DNA from: Schistosoma mansoni
Taxonomy: Eukaryota > Platyhelminthes > Trematoda > Strigeidida > Schistosomatidae
Length of the DNA stretch: 64,000 nucleotides
Assembly (NCBI RefSeq): GCF_000237925.1
Contig: NC_031502.1
Location: 40,788,655 to 40,852,654, forward strand
Direction of reading: 5' to 3'
Shown here: positions 1-10,435 of the stretch, in pieces
Numbering within the stretch: position 1 is the first letter of the stretch
How the letters are laid out: every line of letters starts with the position of its first letter
Position numbers and translations under genes: made by a program
Notes under the pieces: model-generated
Told to the model about the DNA's origin: nothing
What the model saw: the letters and a program-made list of their open reading frames with translations, nothing else
Database searches by the model: none

Positions 1-459
1 AACTTGTCTAACCCTACTCACTTTTGTATTTGCACCAACATACATTGATGAATTTTTTATTTCATTGAGATTAACTCCCCCCATTTCATCCAAAGTGTAA
101 AAATAACAATAAAAAACTATGATATTCATGCCAAAATACATAGAAGGTAGATTGTTAGATTGATAGAAATAATATCTGGTCTATTCTTTATGCTTTTTTA
201 TCTTAAAAGAAAGACATCTTTCATCATTTTTCTTCTTTAATGAAAATATTCACTGTCACTTTATCATTGTTAACATGAATTTCTGTGTTGGAAATCTTTG
301 ATTTAATCCCTTCATAAATATATCTCATTAAATATTTGTAAATTGAATTAAATTATTTTGATATTTTTTTATTGTTACGCTTGAATTAAATATATTGAGA
401 TATGAATTTATTACTTAAATGGTTTTATTACATAACTCAGTGATTCTATTTTATTTTCC

Positions 460-463
<4 letters not shown>
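1..463. other. AT-rich non-coding stretch
   Basis: No reading frame of substance, no RNA gene and no recognisable repeat. The sequence is AT-rich and ends in an AT dinucleotide run. Confidence 0.5.

Positions 464-498
<35 letters not shown>
464..498. repeat. (AT)n microsatellite
   Basis: Uninterrupted alternating AT of about 34 bases, directly upstream of a degraded SINE-like copy. Confidence 0.9.
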
Positions 499-501
<3 letters not shown>

Positions 502-523
502 TTAGACGATCGTTGAAACACAT

Positions 524-704
524 GTGAGCTGGCTCAGTGATCTAGAGGTGGTATTCACGCATGACATCGAAGGTCCAGGGTTCGATTCTTGCGTGGTGTT
601 CGTGAGTGTGCACTGTTGAAGGGTACCATACTAGGACAAAATAGCCATCCAATGCTTCCATGTTTTTAGTGGTGGGCTGACTCAAATCAATTCATGGTTT
701 CAAT
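524..704 (+). repeat. SINE-like family B copy, degraded ribozyme
   Basis: A tRNA-like head (GGCTCAGTGATCTAGAGG as A box, GGTTCGATTC as B box) is followed by the family B body: stem I GCACTG, a ribozyme-like core, then the CCAATGCTTCC segment and a 3' end related to ATGGTTTCAA. The hammerhead core is decayed (CTGTTGAAG for CTGANGA; the G of GAAA is lost). Family B is defined by its better copies at 8327-8493 and 17990-18100. Confidence 0.7.
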
Positions 705-779
705 GCACTTCATCTTAATTCATTACACTTCAGAAATACTAAACCATGACTGTTAGGAGCGACTGATAAAATTCCTCTA

Positions 780-1078
780 AAAAAGCCAAAATGAGCTCTG
801 AAAACGCTGAGAAACATCTTATCCAATCAACATTCAATAGACGTTTACCAGAAACATCTAGAAATTGAATTAACATATCACATTTCCGATTGGATGATTA
901 CCTATCCTGTTACTATATTTTGGAGGGTTTCGGAACTTTCCAGAAGCCCAAGGCCATTTAAAATGCCCTAAATACCTTAGATTTTCTGCACATAAACAAA
1001 CCTTGGAGTGAAGCGTTTTTCCCATATTTCGCACTTTTTCTCTCATATTCAAGTTGCCATGTAGATTTAGCGTGGTGA
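780..1078 (-). repeat. Unclassified interspersed repeat D (minus copy)
   Basis: The reverse complement aligns over about 300 bases with 20110-20430. Shared blocks include GCTAAATCTACA, a GAGAAAAAGTGCGAAATATG-like block, a segment around TTTATGTGCAGAAAATCT and a GTTTCTGG block near the other end. No coding capacity, and no terminal inverted repeat that I could confirm. Class unknown; it could be a MITE or a decayed retroelement. Confidence 0.55.
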
Positions 1079-1080
1079 TT

Positions 1081-1827
1081 ATTAGAAAATCTTAGGAAAT
1101 CTAATCAAGTGTTAAGTTATGAGACTTATTAATAACTCTGAACGAAACTAAACTAAGAATCTGGCAGTATCTATTCAAATATCTAATCCCAATCAGTTCA
1201 CAAAGAAAATTAAATTGTTAGAAATAATGTTTGTTTTTGTATATCATTGTCATCTTATTAGTCAGGTGAAGATATTTAAACCAAATAATAAATCTTACAA
1301 AGAGTTAAACCATTTATTTGACAAAATGACAAATTTAACAACTTATACATCTATTTTCTTTCCCCATCATCTATAACTGAACAGTCCATTTACACTGAAC
1401 AGAAATAAAGAAATAATTGAAAAATATTGTTCGAATATACAGGACAAATCATCATTTTAACAAGTTCAGTGAAATATAAAAGATAATATTTGACTTGTTT
1501 AAAACATTGACATGACAAGCATGTGAATATGATGTCTTAGTTTGTAAGAAAGCAACTGTTTGTTGTAAAACACTTTAAATGACACTATGTTTAAATATCG
1601 ACTACCAGTTAATTTCTATGAAATGACCAATGTAACTTTGTGAAATTCTGCTTTCGAAAAAAAACGACAGTTTATCATATGGTTTATTCTTTCCTTGATT
1701 AATGAAACCTTATTACTCTCCTGTTATTGATTCATTCACTTAACTCGGGTTTTTGAAAATAATTGTAAGATGTGGATTTCTACATTAAATAGAATTATTT
1801 AAGTTCACTTGGGTACCGTTTTTTTTA
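1081..1827. other. AT-rich non-coding stretch
   Basis: Nothing recognised: no gene-like frame, no RNA gene and no repeat matching the other families in the window. Confidence 0.4.
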
Positions 1828-2135
1828 CTTGAATCTTCCCATTGATGTTTAAGACTCTTTTTGATCAGTGTCTTATAGGCATATGTACATACTGTGCGCA
1901 TAGCCTCGATATTGCCTTAATTCACAACCATTATAAGCAAAGACGGATAGCGGCTAGCAGTGAAATCCAGGACGTGCGTTACGTCCCATTTCAAGGCTTG
2001 TCAGCTGGATGTATCTGGAACCCGGAATGAACATCAATTTCAGGATGCTGGTACATCTAGCTGATGACTCCCGAAACAGGACGTAGCGCGCGTCTTAGAT
2101 TCCACTGCTAGCCATTATCCATTTTTGAATAAATA
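1828..2135 (-). repeat. Sm-alpha-like (family A) copy with inverted 5' part
   Basis: On the minus strand, the right part (1828-2030) is the 3' section of the element in sense orientation. It includes a decayed hammerhead and the characteristic 3' end GGGAAGATTCAAGTAAA. The left part (about 2030-2125) is the hammerhead region again in the opposite orientation, with the CTGGTACATCTAGCTGATGA block visible on the plus strand. The plus-strand ribozyme core is broken: CTGATGA is followed by C, and GAAA is replaced by GTAG. The head-to-head layout resembles a 5' inversion. Confidence 0.75.
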
Positions 2136-2739
2136 AAATTATTGTTAAAATATTGACACCTTAAACATAACCTCTCTTGAAATTAAAACAAATTCACTCG
2201 AAACTAGTGGACTGATAATTCACTGAAACGATACTCGTTTTTATCATCTTTTCTGAAGAAATAAACTGAAATCTATTTTCAACTGAAATATATGACAGTT
2301 TGCTCAATATACTCGTCATAATAAGATAACATATTCATATTTACTCCTGTAGTTAGTAGTTATTTGGACGTACATTTACCAATCGACTTAAGAATAATCT
2401 AATGGATATCCCTATTTAACAAAGATATGAGTACCCACTGACTGATGATTGATAAAATAGTGTCGAAAATTATTATTTACATCACTCATAATTAATATTT
2501 ATTATTCTCGTAAAGTTTGAACGTCTTCTTGGAGAAATCTGTCAAAAATCTTGAAATGAAGACTTTGATATTTAGTTAGGTTTCAAAATCATATTTCTAA
2601 GGATTTTAAGTTACGGGTTTTGGTGAAGATTACGTATATTTTGAAGATAGTTATTTATTACCGATTAAGACATGAAAATATTATGCTTGTAATTAACTAG
2701 GTTGTGATTGGGAAAATAATTCATCGATTCATCGACAGC

Positions 2740-3265
2740 AGTTGATCAGCCCCTATTAATATGTGCATACTGTGCAGACTACCTTGACATTACCACCAAG
2801 TTACCAGCATTTTCAAACAGAGAAAAATATTGGCTAGTGGTGGAGTCCGTAATGCGTAATTCGTCCTAATTGAGACTCTTTATCTGGATGCACTTGTTTA
2901 CCAGAGTTGATGTTGACTCCAGGACTCTAACCCAGTACCTTTCGCTTTAAATGTTGACACGTTATCCACTTATCTATTGTGTCCAGACTGTCACTGGCTT
3001 GTGAAATGGAGTGGATTTTAATTCATTTGTATTTATCTTTCAAATCTTCTCAATGACGTTCAAGACTGCAACTAATTAGTGGCTTTTCGCAGATATGACT
3101 ATCTGTGCTCAATATATTAGTGTATAACGCGTTTGCATTTAAAACGAAAGGTACTGGGCTGGAGTCGTAGAGTAAACACCAACTCTGAGATGCAGATACA
3201 TCCATCTGACAAATCCCCAAACAGACGAGATACGTGTCTTCCATTCCACTGTTAATCATCATCCA
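2740..3265. repeat. Two decayed family A copies, opposite orientations
   Basis: Around 2745-2995 is an antisense copy: the 3' segment with GCATACTGTGCAGACT, then the ribozyme remnant, then the tRNA-like head ending at a TTATCCACTTATCTA block. Around 3050-3265 a second remnant opens with more antisense 3' segment and then runs in sense: CTGAGATGCAGATACATCCATCTGACAAATC, a decayed core, then CCATTCCACTG. Both ribozymes have lost required bases. Confidence 0.6.
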
Positions 3266-3984
3266 ACTATACTTATAACTAAACGGATTTATTACTACTA
3301 GCGTCTAAACTTCAAAACGTGTCGTTTCAAAACTCAATCATTTGATCATTTTTCTACCAACATTTATATTCAATGCACCAAATCCTGGATATTATTACTG
3401 ACAACTCATTTATGTTAACAATGTTTTTTTTATAATTTTAAACTCCCGCTTTAATAACTTTATACAGTTTTAAAACAAACTAAAAATTGAAACAAAACTA
3501 TAAAAAAAGAAATTCAAGTTCATTTAGCATTGTTTCATAAAATAGAAACACATTATATAACTGACATGTAATTCTACACAATCAATTCAAGAAAAGGATC
3601 ATTTTGGATACATTAGTATACAAGAACAAAAAGACCTCACACAAATTCAGTCGTATATACATCAGTGTAAAAATTTTAAATGATCAATTTTCATTTTTGT
3701 TGTTGTTTATTTAATGAAATTAATAAGTATACAAATCAAAATGTAGATAAACTATTATTCTTAAGTAAATATGGGTAACATAACAGTATTATTTCCAATG
3801 ATACTACTAACAAGTAGAAATTTGAAAATGTACGAAAATACGATGTATAAAATATTAATCACCTTTTTTTATTTATCTTTTCTATGCTTGTACTTTACTG
3901 TTATATAGGTTGATCTCATTAATTATTCGTAAAACATCAGTAAGTAACCAACCAGGCATAAAACAAACAAGTTTTCTAAGAGAT

Positions 3985-4150
3985 GGATTTCTGCTGACAT
4001 TCGAATCTGGGACGCTCGTTTCTTCATTTCGGGGAATCAACTAGATGTACCTGCATCCTAGTGCCAATATTCACTCCAAGATTCAAAACCAAAACCCTGA
4101 CCATCAAAATCTTAATTTTTTATCCAGTTAGCTACTGAATTCAGACAATT
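3985..4150 (-). repeat. Decayed family A copy (antisense)
   Basis: On the minus strand the tRNA-like head and the GATGCAGGTACATCTAG stem I strand are followed by a degraded core and GTCCCAGATTCGAATG. The motif order matches family A; divergence is high. Confidence 0.5.
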
Positions 4151-7100
4151 ACTAGTTTCTCCAAAGGGTATGAATTTAAGTTATTTTTTTAAGGTATGAG
4201 TTATTTCTATTCCTGATTGGTTGACGTTCAATCAAAGAGTGTCAACAAAAGAACAACAACTCACATCTTTAAAAACAAAATAAAGTGAACAAGATAGGTT
4301 CACCAAAAATGTATTTCTTAATAGGGGAGCTGTGCCATAATGAATGTTTGACTTGTTTGTAAATTATGACTTTTCTTATTACATCAAGAACGCATATAAA
4401 CGTTAATTGTATTAAGAGACTGTGCTTAAAACTATTATAGAACTTTAAAAAAATAATCAAGAATGCTTATGAAGCTAAATGAAGATTATTTGTCTTGAAA
4501 ATGAATTCAATACAACGAGCAGTTCAAAAGTAAAATGCAACAGGAAAGGTTACGAATATAAAAATACAACAGTTCTTAGTAAGACTTTAGGAATGTGTAG
4601 AAAAGAGAGGAATTTTTAAAACTGGAGATCATAGATGTGACAAGAGAAAAGGTTTAATAATATTAAGAACAATATTCATTTGTACATTTTTATTGTTTTT
4701 AATAAACCACTGTTATTGAAGAACGTACGCAAGACTTTCATTTTGAAAAAAATCAGCATTCAATTACGTTTGTTGAAGTGAAAGAGGGAAATTACTTAAA
4801 AATTAATTATATCGTCGTTCTGATATCAGTCGCTGAATTGTTAAATCTACTGTTGTTGGATTCTACTCACTTTCAATACTTCCTTCCTATCTATGTGAAT
4901 CCTAGGGTTTACTGACTGGAACTGTTCCAATCATTATTACTGTAGTGAACGAGAACTCAAGGGGAAAAGACCAATTTATCGTTTAATGCAAAAATGCAGA
5001 GTGGGTTGGCGAAATATGAAGACCATATATTAAATACATTATTTGCACATCTTCCATCAGTTGTCCTTTACATGCTTCATGATTCTTCTAATTCTATCGT
5101 TATCTTGATTGCTCAATATTTCCTTTCCTATTCTCTTCATTTCAATCTTCTTCTGCAAGGCATCCCACTTGAAACTGTTGCTACATACTATTTATATCTG
5201 TCAGCATAAGTAGCGTGCATCATACTACCATTAATAATACTTCTACTTACACTGCTACTATTAGCTATTGTAATAATACTTATAACAATAATGTTACCGC
5301 TACTAAAACAAATTATAAATCAGTTTTATAAGTCTCATCTTAATTATTTTCATTAAATTTCATTTATAATAGCTTGGGAAATGAACAGGTCGATTTGTTT
5401 ATTCATTAAGTCAGTTGAATAAATTCTTTAGTTAACCAGTCAGTCATTTAGTTGAATAATTAAATTATTAATATTTCTTTTTTCTCCCTATTTATATATA
5501 TTAATAAAATATTAGTCATGAATAATTTTCTAATTTCTAGAGAATGTCAAGGCAACGTCATGCATAGACTTTACAAGCATCTTGAACGAACTAACTATTC
5601 AGTGATGCACATACACTTAGTATTGTTTGTTTGAATCTTCCCATTGATGTTTAGGACTGCAACTGGTGATGTACATGATGTACATAATTTGTTTATTCGT
5701 AAAAAAGGGGGAATTACATATTTCACTAATTTGTCTATTTTGTTCTCTGTCTATCTTATTTGTTTTTATTTCTATCTATAATTAATCAATAAAAATAAAT
5801 AAACAATTTGTGTGAATGTTTACTGACAACATTTATTAGACAAGTGTCTAATGTAACAAATCGTCTTTCATTGATCTAAATATCAGATGATTGACTGTCT
5901 TCTTGTTTTGATTACTGTTTTATTTTCTATCTTACTGTAAAAAACAAACAACAACAACATTAGAAATACTTGACCTTATCAAATCCACCCCATATATATT
6001 TATTTGATTCAATGAATCCATTACATTGAAAATCCTAGAATTCTTGGATAAAATTTCTACTATCTTTTTGTTATAGATATATGACTAGAGTATTGTTTTG
6101 ATTGCCTAAATTCTTCAGTACTTCCACCCTTCTATTTCCTATCCGAAAAAGAGCTTTTTTCACTAGTTCATTACTGTCCTTCATCTATGTTGATCGAAAC
6201 TTGAAAAAAAATTCTGTCTAATATTTATCTGATTCTATTTTAATTAAGTTCCCAATCAAAAAAGAATTAACAATAATGAAGGTTAGATTTATTCAAAGTA
6301 TGTAGTTTATTTCTCTCATCTGTTTGTTTTATTTGTTTACTGGTGCGATTCGACAAATATTTTAAAAAAGAGAGAGAATAGGACAAATGAAAAAAATTTC
6401 AAGTTCTATTGTTCGATCAGTCTAGTAAACTATATGATGGAATGGAAGGGTGGGTGTTGGAAAAAACAGATAACAAATTAATTGGATATTGAAAAAAGGG
6501 GGGTTGATTAACCAAATCCAAGATAAAAACAGCAACAGTGAAGATGTTGGTATTTTAAGTGTAACTATCTATATAAAAGCACAATAACTCTACCATTTTC
6601 CATTAATTACATTTACATAACTGTTTTCTTAATTAATATTCGTTAATTTATCTGTCTTGTATGTTGCAGATAACAACAATCATTTTTTTCAATAGTAAAT
6701 GCATAATAAACAGGTATGAAATAGTAAACTACAAGATAAATATTTTACCAGCATGTGCATTATTAATATCAACAATAACGGTAGTATAAATACAGTTTTT
6801 ACAGAGATTAATTACTTATTACAGCTTCCAGAAGTATTTATGAGCTTGTTATGTATGACAGTTCAATCAATTTTTACTAGAATTCGCTTTTTTTTAATCC
6901 GACATTGATTTATTCTGTATGTGAATACAACTTCTTGAGAAGCTTATTTGTCAAAGTTTGTAAAATAGATAAATAGACAAATGGGAAAAAAAGAACTGAA
7001 TCTTTCCTCTAAGAAAAAGACTATTTAACTAGTCTAACCGTAAAAAGTTTTTAACTTGTTATTGAGGCAATTCTAGATCTAAATCTTAATAAGAACAGTA

Positions 7101-7525
7101 AAATATAAGGGAACACTGAGAAATTCAGCTGAATAGTCCTAAATAAAATAGGAGATCACATTTTGAATTAAAACTACATACTAACTTAAGTCAGTTCAGT
7201 AAAATCAATTCAAAATAATTACGCTTATCCCAACTGGTTTTTCCCTTTCTCAAAGCACCATCAATTTCAGCGTTGTTGAGCCATTATATCCGTTTTTAAA
7301 CAGTGTTCTCCCTTCGAGTCGTTTACAAAATGACTTCCAATGGGCTTACTATACCTTCAGTGATTCTTTTTTGTACTAGTCTTTTATTTATTACAATTTT
7401 GATCCTTGGAGAAATCATCAATAGCTACTCATTGTAGCCTAATTTGTTGATATTTGTCTAAAATTAAGAATAAAATGTTGGAATCTCAGAGTTGTTGAAC
7501 ATCGATATCTTAAATAAATTGAGCC
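4151..7525. other. AT-rich non-coding stretch with a small family A remnant
   Basis: No gene recognised. At 5617-5665 there is a fragment of the antisense family A 3' end (TTGTTTGAATCTTCCCATTG and flank). The segment around 4945 shares a short block (TGTAGTGAACGAGAAC) and some pyrimidine-rich text with 19090-19250, possibly another old repeat. The open frame at 4994-5209 has no recognisable features. Confidence 0.4.
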
Positions 7526-7538
7526 ATAATGGTACAAC

Positions 7539-7674
7539 AACTCCACCTGTAGCTCTTCTAGAGTTAATACCGGTCCCAAGCTCACACAAAGGAGAAGGGT
7601 TGGGCATGAGGTCGGCAACCTCATCCCGTAGAAAAAATATCTTGCTAAAAAACGCCAACGAGATTAAACAGGTA
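7539..7674 (+). mobile_element. Mini-RTE: 5' end of the 3.2-kb RTE family flanked by TSDs
   Basis: The element starts with AACTCC at exactly the 5' terminus of the complete RTE at 22241-25446 (minus strand) and matches its first ~125 bases (CTGTAGCTCTTCTAGAG, CGGTCCCAAGC, GGGTTGGGCATG, CATCCCGTAGAAAA, GCTAAAAAACGC). It then ends in about ten bases resembling the family's 3' terminus (AACAGG then GTA). A perfect 13-bp duplication, ATAATGGTACAAC, flanks it at 7526-7538 and 7675-7687. It has no coding capacity, so it is either an internally deleted RTE copy or a non-autonomous derivative mobilised in trans. Confidence 0.75.
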
Positions 7675-7689
7675 ATAATGGTACAACAG

Positions 7690-8326
7690 TGAAGATATAC
7701 AGATATAACATGTTCAGAAATTATCAGAGAACGCCTCACTATAATATTCATGTTTCTATAACAGGATAATTGGTTTTAGTGGGATCTTTAGATTTTTACA
7801 AAGAATGATTCGTTAATTTAGAGGTGACATTTTCAGTTAACTATCAAATATATTCAATTCTATAACCACAATCTTTAGTTGTACTCTATATTAAAGATTT
7901 GGGTTTCATAGAAAATTAACTGTTAATCATAATTGATAATGAGGTCACGCATCAAGAAGTTGCGAGCAAAGATAAATTTAATACTCATGTAGATAGATTA
8001 CTACGGTTTATAAGACATTAACTCTAAAGATTTTATAACCTACAATAAGTATTGTATAGACCTTAGTTACTACATCACAAACGGGGAATTTATCCACCAC
8101 TACATTTATAGTGTACGTGATCACCTAGATTGATCTACAAATTTTGATGCTTAAACAGTAAGACGAAATTCTGATAATTTACAATTATTAATTATCATCT
8201 AAGATATTTGTATGGTAATGATATTCCAGATTTCTATTTGGATCATCAAACTTCTCTAGTTTGAAGAATGCTCAATTGAGTCCTGATAATCATGAATGTC
8301 AATTCAGCAGACAGTTTTTAAATAAT
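7690..8326. other. AT-rich non-coding stretch
   Basis: Nothing recognised. Confidence 0.4.
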
Positions 8327-8493
8327 CAGAAGGGGTTTTGTGGAGATTTCAGTATTTTCATAGCTGAAATCACGAGACTGGTAAGTCCTGGGTTCGAATT
8401 TCGCGAGGCGCGATCGTGAATGCGCACTGCTGAGGAGTCCTTCAATAGGACGAAACGGCCGTCCAATGCTTCCAGGTTCTCCATGGTGATCTA
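8327..8493 (+). repeat. SINE-like family B copy with near-intact hammerhead
   Basis: The copy opens with a segment also found at 17960 (ATCAGAAGGGGTTTTGTGGA), then a B-box-like GGTTCGAAT, the ribozyme (8418-8473) and the 3' body CTTCCAGGTTCTCCATGGTG. The proximal A-box half is missing or replaced. The 3' terminal ATGATTTCAACTATT of better copies is absent. Confidence 0.7.
8418..8473 (+). ncRNA. Type I hammerhead ribozyme, family B
   Basis: All core positions are present: CTGAGGA at 8430-8436, which fits CUGANGA; a stem II of GTCC...GGAC; GAAA at 8452-8455; a minimal stem III (ACG, 2-nt loop, CGT); and GTC ending at 8463 as cleavage site. Stem I pairs GCACTG (8424-8429) with CAATGC (8464-8469), one mismatch from perfect. 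The short stem III is typical of hammerheads in retroelements, which often cleave as dimers. Activity is inferred, not shown. Confidence 0.7.
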
Positions 8494-9255
8494 GTTTTTA
8501 AATACTTGATTCATTGACATCTTGTTTGTATGATAAAACTTTTGTTAATTAAACATTTATATTACTTATATTACTTTGGTTCAGTATTATATTAAAGCAA
8601 GAAATAATTAATTATAATATTAACACATATTATCATTACTAATAGTAAACATTAACTAAGAGTCCGTTATCTGATTAAGATTTTTTATAAATATATCACT
8701 TATCTATCTATCTCTATCTCCCTTCCCCTCCTCTCTCTTTCTCTCTCTCTCTATATATATATATTACCTTGTCTCAAATTTATGTATATTTTTACTAAAG
8801 TAATGATTAAAATCTTATATAATTGAATACATTCTATTTAACATAACTTTAGATACATGAATTATGCAAATTCAAAATTTATTTGCATATACATCAATAG
8901 TGATATAAGAGTATTGGACCTTTTTTCTTTACATATTCATTCATTTTTTTCTCTCTTGTTAAACTTCATCAGGTACATTCTTCTTAGCTAGTTTCTATAT
9001 TTGAAAAAACATAAATAATAAAAGTCATTTCTAGTGATGTTGAATTCATCAAGGTAGATAAAAAAAGTCACAGTATATTAATACATCTATGGAAACATAA
9101 TTTGAATATACATACTATTGACCAGTTTAACTAATAATTGTTACTATTCGACGTTGAAAATAAGTTAAATTAGTGAATTATAAATAATTGTTATAAAAAA
9201 ACAAACTGAAAAATGGAAATAATAAAGTTATTTTAGGAACTGTTCAAATCTTAAA
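8494..9255. other. AT-rich stretch with pyrimidine/TA microsatellite
   Basis: At about 8697-8766 there is a composite low-complexity tract: TATC repeats, then CT-rich, then TA repeats. Nothing else recognised. Confidence 0.5.
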
Positions 9256-9455
9256 TTCACTTAGTATTGTTTGTTTGAATCTTCCCATTGATGTTTAGGA
9301 CTGCAACTGGTCAGTCTCTAATTAGTATATGTGCATATTGTGCGTATTGCCTCGATATAGCCTTATTTCACAAGCATTGTAAGCAAAGATGGATAGTGAC
9401 GAAATGCGCGCCCTGGATTCCACTGCTAGCCACTATCCATCTTTGCTTACAATGT
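9256..9455 (-). repeat. Family A copy with inverted 5' part and 24-bp palindromic arms
   Basis: The minus strand carries the family A 3' section in sense (CACTATCCATC through GGGAAGATTCAAACAAAC). It is preceded by the same block plus the ribozyme 3' half in antisense. CATTGTAAGCAAAGATGGAT (about 9386 onward) and its reverse complement (ending near 9455) form a perfect inverted repeat around the ribozyme fragment ACGAAATGCGCG. The ribozyme is incomplete. Confidence 0.7.
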
Positions 9456-10054
9456 TCTAATCTTAGATATAGCATTTCTTAAAACTAAAGAGGAATGGTT
9501 AGTTATTGTCCACTAGCTTAAAAGTCTATGTAGTTGAAACAGTTATCTAGTATTTCATGCTTTTATAACTAGTCAGTAATATAAAATGCTTCCATAATTC
9601 TCTTATCTCAACCAACTAGGGATACATACTAACTTTTGCGTGTATATAAAAGTGACAGCAAGATAGATAGCATAATTATTGAGCATATATATAGAAATCT
9701 ATATGCCTTATAACAAAAGTTATTTCATAGTTCATTAGTAGGCTACTCACTAGACACAGGATATAAAGTGAACGTTATTTATGACAATTAACAGACAATG
9801 TAGTTCTCTATTATTAAGATTCATGTAATCCATAAAAGTGAGAAGGCTAAAAGTTGGTCATTATATTTTAAACTGACTCAATAGCAAATAAAAAGACATG
9901 ATAACAAAACATTTTAACTACATTCATTTCCTAACTAATTACCATTACAATGTAAAGAGAATTGCTTGTTTCGTTAGTTTCCTAAATTTTCATTATATTA
10001 CTAAATCAAAACACCTTAAATACTCTAGAACATCTAAAAATAGTATTCAAAATT
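9456..10054. other. AT-rich non-coding stretch
   Basis: Nothing recognised. The open frame that begins near 9898 only gains length by running into the SINE-like repeat that follows. Confidence 0.4.
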
Positions 10055-10435
10055 TTATAAATGAAATCATGAGTCAATTGAAACTAGACCACCGTGGAAA
10101 ATCTGAAAGCACTGGACGGTCGTTTCGTTATAGTATGGGACTCCTCAGCCGTGTGCATCTACGATCCCACTCGCGGGATCCGAACTCAGAACTTACCGGT
10201 CTCACGCGCGAACGCCTAGCCTCTAGACCACTGGGCAGACATCCAACGGTGCTAATGTCTAACTTCAACATTGGTGGACAGCGACACAATTTCGTGGTCC
10301 TGGGTTTGAATCCCGTGAGCGGGATCGTAAATGCATACGGCTGAGGAGTCCTATATTATGACGAAACGACCGTCCAGTGCTTCCAGGTTTTCCATGATGG
10401 TCTAGCTTTAATTGACTCATTAATTCAACTATTAA
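10055..10435 (+). repeat. Family B head-to-head pair (5' inversion)
   Basis: From 10055 to about 10265 family B is antisense: ATGAGTCAATTG, then the ribozyme, B box, A box (ACCACTGGGCAG) and the 5' leader GACATCCAACGGTGCTAATG. From about 10265 the same leader and B box follow in sense, with a CTGAGGAGTCC...GACGAAACGACCGTCCAGTGC ribozyme and the family 3' end. The sense ribozyme core keeps CTGAGGA and GAAA, but stem I is damaged (CATACG opposite CAGTGC). The order [antisense][sense to 3' end] is what twin priming would leave. Confidence 0.75.

Noticed and set aside
9898-10344. Plus-strand 148-codon open frame
   Set aside because: Reads AT-rich DNA and then straight through an inverted family B repeat.
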